A DNA stretch of 9,975 nucleotides from Nitrosopumilales archaeon (GTDB lineage: Archaea > Thermoproteota > Nitrososphaeria > Nitrososphaerales > Nitrososphaeraceae). The notes below the pieces were generated by a model. It was not told the origin of the DNA. It saw only the letters and a program-made list of their open reading frames with translations, and searched no databases. Below are positions 5,770 through 9,975 of the stretch, piece by piece (the first letter of the stretch is position 1; every line of letters starts with the position of its first letter). The translations under genes and the position numbers were made by a program. The stretch covers positions 1 through 9,975 of the forward strand of contig WJXE01000049.1 in assembly GCA_009665115.1 (NCBI GenBank), written 5' to 3'.

Positions 5770-6072
5770 ATGGAATACACATGCCTAGTGAATCAAATCG
5801 TCAATTTGTTGCGCAATTATTTAGTTGACCATAGCATCATAATAATAGTAGTTTGGATATCGAATAGTTCAAAGAGAGTTGTCATCACCAAAAAAACAAA
5901 AACGGGACAAAGAATCCAAACATGAGCTAGAAGAAATTAAAAAAGATAATATCGAAGCAGAAAAAAGACAGAAGTCGAGATCGACTCAAAAGAAAATTCG
6001 GACGAAGGGATAGTAGTATCACATACGCAGTGCCAGCCTATTTATTTCGAAGATATTAGCACTATAATTTGA
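5770..6072 (+). pseudogene. A-rich stretch with possible frameshifted gene remnant
   Basis: No intact gene is present. One frame (5852-6010) reads a highly charged Lys/Glu segment (SPKKQKRDKESKHELEEIKK within it) but becomes unconvincing after 5966. Another frame (5950-6069, stop TGA 6070-6072) reads TEVEIDSKENSDEG and then HTQCQPIYFEDISTII. The two join smoothly if the run of six A at 5961-5966 had seven A, giving one acidic-basic protein of at least 75 residues. A third frame from ATG 5770 to TGA 5923-5925 would give a 51-residue protein with a short hydrophobic stretch (SIIIIVVWI). The Lys and Glu bias partly reflects A-richness, so this could also be non-coding. Confidence 0.3.
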
Positions 6073-6230
6073 GTAGAGACCGATATCTTCTGTAAGATTT
6101 GCTTGCTTGAATATTCGTCGGTTCGAGCTAGCCTCGTCTGTAATATGTCAAAGCCACCACTTATTCAATAACAAAAATAGGTGTATTCTAATTTGTTGTA
6201 CATGTGTTATGATACACCGTGTTCAGATTC

Positions 6231-7235
6231 CTACGACAACGCCAAATAGATTTTTGGAAGTGAGACATCGTAGCGATAGCTTATATTCATATGCCCATCT
6301 TCGAACTCCTCATAATAATGGTCAATATTGTTCCTTTCAAGCTTTGAATGAAGTATCCTTGCGCCCCACTGCAAATTGAACTCATCCTTTGTGCCGCAAT
6401 CGATATAAATTAGCTTTAATTTGCTCAGGTTCTTGCGATACTTTTCAACCATTCGAACTGGGTCAAAAGAAAGCCACCTGTTCCATACTCTTTGCGAGAT
6501 CTCACCGGTATTGAGGTCAAAGGGCAATTCTACCCCCATCTCTTTTGATCGACGATTTGGAGAGTAATGCGCTGCCATGGCTAGGATGTTCAAAGGCGGT
6601 GCGTCGTTTGCTTGATGACGGTTTGGTTTCTTCCAGAAATTAGCGAGCCACTTTCCTGGACTACCAACCTTTCTAAAAGCCTCCATAGCTTTGGGAAAGT
6701 CGGGGAGGTAGCAATACTCAAACGCCGAGTCGCCGGAGTGATCTGCTAGTCCGTGAAAAATTTCGGGGTGACGCATTCCTAAAACGATGGATCCATAACC
6801 ACCCGACGACTTTCCCCATAGCGCACGTGCTCCAGCAGCAGTATTGTATTTTTTGTCAACAAATGGTACAATTTCTTTGATGATATAGTCCTCGTACCTT
6901 CCAGTTGCCGAAGAATTAATATACTGATTTCCTCCGAATCTTGTGAAGCAGTCCATCAACACAAGTATCATTGGGCCACATTTCCCATGAGAAATCAAAC
7001 GGTTCATCCGATCTTCAATGGTCTCAGTGAAAGGGTCAACATTGAGCATCATCTTCCCTTGTCCGCCAAAGCCCACAAGTCCATAGACTGTCACGTATCC
7101 AGCCGAGTCGCTTTGCCGATATCCGGGAGGAAGATAGATCACGAGCTCCCGAACATAAGGATCCTTTAGCGGGTTGGATTTGAGCACCTTGCTTTCATAC
7201 CGATGTATTACTACCTTTCCCTTCAAACTATCCAA
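6231..7235 (-). CDS. Alpha/beta-hydrolase, putative esterase (esterase D-like family)
   Basis: A 334-residue soluble hydrolase that probably cleaves a carboxylic ester or a related acyl bond; the substrate is unknown. The fold is that of the putative esterase family (PF00756 type, which also includes S-formylglutathione hydrolase and mycolyltransferases). YLPPGYRQSD (34-43) opens the domain, GPMILVLMDCFTRFGGNQY (87-105) is the strand and loop near the oxyanion site, and GKSSGG (141-146) is the nucleophile elbow with Ser143. The likely acid is Asp284 (or Asp279) in IDCGTKDEF and the catalytic His is His315 in EDGHMN. All three triad members are in order. No signal peptide is seen. There is no ATG or GTG in frame; TTG at 7235-7233 is the start, with an AT-rich TTTAGTTA-like box about 34 bases upstream supporting it. 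It is divergent from the YjbQ gene, 124 bases away. Confidence 0.85.
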   Translation of the reverse strand: MDSLKGKVVIHRYESKVLKSNPLKDPYVRELVIYLPPGYRQSDSAGYVTVYGLVGFGGQGKMMLNVDPFTETIEDRMNRLISHGKCGPMILVLMDCFTRFGGNQYINSSATGRYEDYIIKEIVPFVDKKYNTAAGARALWGKSSGGYGSIVLGMRHPEIFHGLADHSGDSAFEYCYLPDFPKAMEAFRKVGSPGKWLANFWKKPNRHQANDAPPLNILAMAAHYSPNRRSKEMGVELPFDLNTGEISQRVWNRWLSFDPVRMVEKYRKNLSKLKLIYIDCGTKDEFNLQWGARILHSKLERNNIDHYYEEFEDGHMNISYRYDVSLPKIYLALS

Positions 7236-7330
7236 TTTTAGTTCATGTTGGAATTTGTATGTAACTAAAGCATTGTTGGTGCGCAGGGATCAGCTGATGT
7301 GAATTGGGAGTTTTTGAATCGCGCATCGCA

Positions 7331-7339
7331 TATATTTTA
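7331..7339 (+). promoter_or_regulatory. TATA box of the YjbQ-family gene
   Basis: TATATTTTA begins 29 bases before the ATG at 7360, placing the transcription start almost on the start codon and implying a leaderless mRNA. Two other ATGs at 7349 and 7352 are out of frame. Confidence 0.6.
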
Positions 7340-7359
7340 CCGTCTCTCATGATGCCATC

Positions 7360-7779
7360 ATGACAGTTCTCGGTAAAGTTCTCCAGATTAAGTCTAAAGG
7401 TGAGGACGATATCATAGATTTGACCAAACACACAGCAAAGGTTGTTCTTGATAGCAAACTCACAGATGGCATCGTAACTGTTTTTGTTGTAGGGTCGACG
7501 GCGGCCATTACCACTATAGAGTTTGAACGCGGGCTCGCTAAGGATTTTCCGGAGATGCTCTCCAGAGTCGCACCGAAAGAGATCTATTATGAACATGAAA
7601 AAATGTGGCAGGACGGAAACGGACACTCTCACGTCCGTGCATCTTTGATTGGACCAAGTTTGACGGTTCCTTTCAAAGATGGCAGTCTGATACTTGGTAC
7701 TTGGCAACAAATAGTCTTGGTAGAAATGGATACTCGCCATCGAGAACGAAAGGTTGTATTTCAGATTATAGGGGAATAA
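7360..7779 (+). CDS. yjbQ: YjbQ / UPF0047 family protein
   Basis: A 139-residue cytoplasmic protein of the YjbQ/UPF0047 family, often annotated as secondary thiamine-phosphate synthase because some members weakly complement thiE mutants; the physiological role is unsettled. Full family length. Conserved features are visible: TAAITTIEFE (47-56), EIYYEHEKMW (74-83) with His79, DGNGHSHVRASLIGPSLTVP (85-104) with His89 and His91, the hallmark DG-LILGTWQQI (107-118) and the closing MDTRHRERKVVFQIIGE (123-139). The histidines and acidic residues are the presumed metal or active site. No thiamine gene lies nearby, so context gives no support for a thiamine role. An antisense 206-codon frame over this gene is discarded. 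Confidence 0.93.
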   Translation: MTVLGKVLQIKSKGEDDIIDLTKHTAKVVLDSKLTDGIVTVFVVGSTAAITTIEFERGLAKDFPEMLSRVAPKEIYYEHEKMWQDGNGHSHVRASLIGPSLTVPFKDGSLILGTWQQIVLVEMDTRHRERKVVFQIIGE

Positions 7780-8005
7780 TACGAGATAGCTACCAGTTCG
7801 CTGTATTTGAGTTCTCCAGCAACAACTGCCATGTCCTAGATAGTAGGGCTGCTGTTCTCCCATATGTTGTTTCTTCGACCCCAGAGAATTTCAGACGAAA
7901 AATTATGGAATCGATACACTTTACTATCTGCCACGTTATTATACGGACGTACCACTAAGACTACCAATAAAGGGTACTTTACTTAAGAATAAACCAAGAA
8001 AATTA

Positions 8006-8030
8006 GCCTAAACTAATGTCTACATTAGGC
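8006..8030 (-). terminator. Hairpin with two competing stems downstream of the SDR gene
   Basis: Nineteen bases beyond the SDR stop codon, CTAATG (8013-8018) pairs with CATTAG (8023-8028) around TCTA. An alternative stem pairs GCCTAA (8006-8011) with TTAGGC (8025-8030). On the minus strand the structure is followed by TAATTTTC, a T-rich stretch as in archaeal transcript ends. It lies between convergent genes (7779 and 8049). Confidence 0.5.
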
Positions 8031-8048
8031 CAGGTCATCCCATTATTG

Positions 8049-8846
8049 CTACTTAGAATGTCTTTGTGCATCATGTTCTGGGCCTATACCGAAATTGGGA
8101 TAGAGGGTCATACCTCCATCAACAAAAAAGGATGCACCAGTAACATAACTTGCTTTATCTGATGCTAAGAATTCGACTACATTTGCTACCTCCTCAGGTG
8201 TTCCAATCCTTCCAATAGGTATTTGCTTTAGTACCTTTTCTAGCTCCGCCTTATTTTCTTTAAGCTCAATATTCATATCAGTTAGTATGGCACCTGGAGC
8301 CACCAAATTTACTCTTATATTGTCTTTGGCCAATTCTAATGCCATAGTTTTTGTCATCATTTCGACACCTGCCTTCGAGGTAGCATAGGGAATGTAGTGT
8401 GGCTTCGGTATTGTCTGATGAACTGATGAAATGTTAATAATACAGCCCCCCTTCGGATGTTGTTTTTCCATATGTTTCGCTACTTCCCTGCTACATACAA
8501 ATGGCCCTGTAAGGTCAACTCCTATTATCTTGTACCATTCTTCCGTGGTTGTCTCCTCAAATGGGACGTCAGTTTGAATTCCAGCGTTATTTACTAATAC
8601 ATCGATCCTGCCAAATGCTTTGTTGGCTTCTTCAACCAATCTAATACAATCATTCTCATTTGAGATATCAGCTTCAATTGCAAGCGAGTCACAACCTTCA
8701 CCCCTTATCTCATCGGCTACTTCCCGTACTTCATCCATTTTTCTACCGTTTATAACTATCCCGGAATATCCCTTTGACTTTGCAAACGTCAAAGCTATGG
8801 CTCTCCCTATTCCCTTACTGGATCCCGTTACAATCGCAATCTTCAT
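8049..8846 (-). CDS. Short-chain dehydrogenase/reductase, glucose 1-dehydrogenase-like
   Basis: A 265-residue classical SDR, a cytoplasmic NAD(P)-dependent oxidoreductase with a Rossmann fold. TGSSKGIG (7-14) binds the dinucleotide, D60-I61 contacts adenine, NNAG (86-89) stabilises the core sheet, and the catalytic residues are Ser141, Tyr154 and Lys158 (YATSK). The usual tetrad Asn in the N-L-T-G motif is Asp111 (VDLTG). The segment SSVHQTIPKPHY and the C-terminus ASYVTGASFFVDGGMTLYPNFG closely resemble Bacillus glucose 1-dehydrogenase, so sugar oxidation (beta-D-glucose to gluconolactone) is the best guess, but 3-oxoacyl reductases are close relatives. After residue 254 the tail PEHDAQRHSK is unlike them. 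It stands alone with a possible promoter GATATTATC around 8884-8892. The bacterial resemblance could reflect transfer from bacteria. Confidence 0.88.
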   Translation of the reverse strand: MKIAIVTGSSKGIGRAIALTFAKSKGYSGIVINGRKMDEVREVADEIRGEGCDSLAIEADISNENDCIRLVEEANKAFGRIDVLVNNAGIQTDVPFEETTTEEWYKIIGVDLTGPFVCSREVAKHMEKQHPKGGCIINISSVHQTIPKPHYIPYATSKAGVEMMTKTMALELAKDNIRVNLVAPGAILTDMNIELKENKAELEKVLKQIPIGRIGTPEEVANVVEFLASDKASYVTGASFFVDGGMTLYPNFGIGPEHDAQRHSK

Positions 8847-8915
8847 TTTGCTTCTAGCCGTATTATTATTGTTGTCCGTGCTAGATAATATCCATTGTTT
8901 TTTCGTCGTTTTAAA

Positions 8916-9104
8916 ATGGAAATGTTATTTTGCGTTGAGACGTTTGATCTTTTAGAATCTTCATATACGAGATTGTTTGAACGAGTGAGCGTGGAAAAAG
9001 CGCCGCGATCGACAACTCGATTCAAAACTCCTGTATCGAGATATGTGATGGTGCATTATCAGGTCACCTGCTCAGACAATGTTCTGGACAAGCTGTATTT
9101 CTAA
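8916..9104 (+). CDS. Possible 62-residue protein, unrecognised
   Basis: From ATG 8916 the frame codes for 62 residues beginning MEMLFCVETFDLLESSY and ending CSDNVLDKLYF. It has no recognised domain, no signal peptide and two cysteines (C6, C53). A GATAATATCC box (8884-8893) lies about 30 bases upstream, close to the spacing used by other genes here, and would serve both this gene and the divergent SDR. The same frame stays open after the TAA to 9300. A frame of this length is expected by chance about twice in this 1.1-kb gap, so the promoter spacing is the main support. Confidence 0.3.
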   Translation: MEMLFCVETFDLLESSYTRLFERVSVEKAPRSTTRFKTPVSRYVMVHYQVTCSDNVLDKLYF

Positions 9105-9975
9105 AAGTGTCACACGTTTTTCATAATTTCTAAGCGTCTGCTGATCCTGTCAATCATGGTTGGATATGGGGAATTATTAGGTAAGAATTTCGGTGTAGTT
9201 TTAACCTGTAAAAGACGGCGCCGCATCCTGCAAAGGTATAACAAATGGTTGACATTAACGACTGGATCCTTATTGACTACCGAGAAGGTCAAAAGAATGG
9301 ATTGATACTAACCCTGTCAGTTCTGGCCGCTATTCCGAAATCTTATTACAAGGAAAAATTCTTGTCGAAAGTGTGCCTATATGGTGCCGCATAGAAATTT
9401 ATTATTTTTAAAACTTTGCAGATGAATACAACGGTTAGTCGGGTGTTATTGCTAAATGTTGTAAAAGAAGGAGAGTTAATGATTCCCGGAGAGCGGATTT
9501 TTAGAATATCGTAATACGTAAAGATAGCGGTTTAGCCTCGGACTATTGTAGGGATCTTTTGAGAGCCTACTAATATGCCGCCGCCAAGCGATATTCAAAT
9601 TTAAAGAAGACATGCACAAAGAAGGGATCGCGTATTACTCGAACCTGGTTAATCGGATACTCGGCTTGACGTGCTATTCCAGAAATGTAGGACGGAATTA
9701 GTCAATTCTCAAATCCCATGAAGGAATAATTCGATTTCTGTAGGTAGGCTACTACTGTCGATATATAAGATAACCGTTTGGTAAACTAGAGATGCTTTGT
9801 TTTGACAAGTTTCAAATACCACCACCGTGCAATTATCACACTGTAGCAGCATGTGTATAGTGTTAGTAGGTTTAAGAGCAGGCTGATTAGAGAATACATC
9901 GAACAGTCCCTACAGGAACTGAGGTGGCGCTGATAATTTAGGTCTACATTTCACATAATAAATAAAATATAGGGA
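9105..9975. other. Right-end region without a convincing gene
   Basis: Nothing is recognised. The best small frames are: ATG 9156 to TGA 9300 (+, 47 residues with a basic KRRRR segment); ATG 9245 to TAG 9394 (+, 49 residues, MVDINDWILIDYREGQ at its start); an open + frame from 9552 to TAG 9701 with QAIFKFKEDMHKEGIAYYSN within it; and a minus frame from ATG 9899 to TAG 9786, 37 residues, strongly hydrophobic (MYSLISLLLNLLTLY) with a basic tail, as in a single-pass membrane microprotein. Several frames of this size are expected by chance. No hairpins, tRNA or repeat units stand out. Confidence 0.4.

Noticed and set aside
6115..6135. GGTTCGAGC sequence resembling a tRNA T-loop
   Set aside because: The flanking bases do not form the five-pair T stem and no acceptor or anticodon arm can be found.
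6107..6379. 90-codon + frame over the esterase 3' end
   Set aside because: It starts at TTG, overlaps the esterase antisense for 149 bases and has no motif. Only a chance frame is needed to explain it.
7243..7863. 206-codon minus-strand frame
   Set aside because: It lies antisense to the clearly recognised YjbQ gene, lacks any domain, and its length is explained by the codon pattern of the + strand gene.
7605..7958. 117-codon + frame starting inside the YjbQ gene
   Set aside because: Half of it is the other frame of YjbQ; the remaining part has no recognisable content.
1..9975. CRISPR array, insertion sequence or prophage
   Set aside because: No regularly spaced repeats, transposase, terminal inverted repeats, integrase or phage structural genes are visible.

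Overview
The window looks like chromosome from a group I.1b ammonia-oxidising archaeon (Nitrososphaeria, formerly Thaumarchaeota), perhaps near Nitrosocosmicus or Nitrososphaera. The evidence is an archaeal-type initiation factor aIF1A, a DUF6659-type small protein, a KaiC-like ATPase joined to a class III cyclase-like domain, Cys/His microproteins, a secreted four-cysteine protein of a type I associate with these archaea, and TATA-box promoters set at a nearly constant distance from start codons. The DNA is AT-rich by eye. Only about 60% is convincingly coding, and almost every gene stands alone with its own promoter. This assignment rests on family recognition, not on a search.

Layout. 1-323: no convincing gene, then a promoter. 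324-1136 (+): two-domain rhodanese. 1237-1350 (+): tiny C2H2 zinc finger. 1698-2102 (+): DUF6659-like protein. 2277-2324: two adjacent GC-rich hairpins between convergent genes. 2330-2620 (-): aIF1A. 2698-2709: palindromic TATA element. 2947-3111 (+): Cys-rich microprotein. 3444-4886 (+): KaiC-like ATPase / Zn-knuckle / cyclase-like fusion, followed after its TGA by 56 more open in-frame codons carrying a Cys/His motif. 5147-5716 (+): exported protein. 5770-6072: A-rich stretch with possible gene debris. 6231-7235 (-): esterase, divergent from 7360-7779 (+): YjbQ/UPF0047. 8049-8846 (-): SDR resembling glucose 1-dehydrogenase. 8847-9975: about 1.1 kb with only weak small open frames.

No operon is evident. 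Housekeeping and metabolic genes (aIF1A, rhodanese, YjbQ, esterase, SDR) are mixed with likely regulatory genes (zinc finger, DUF6659, Cys-rich microprotein, ATPase-cyclase fusion) clustered between 1.2 and 5.1 kb. That cluster is the most interesting part. The fusion protein appears to have lost key catalytic cyclase residues, which suggests a nucleotide sensor or structural module rather than an active cyclase. There is no CRISPR array, tRNA, rRNA, insertion sequence or phage gene that I can support.
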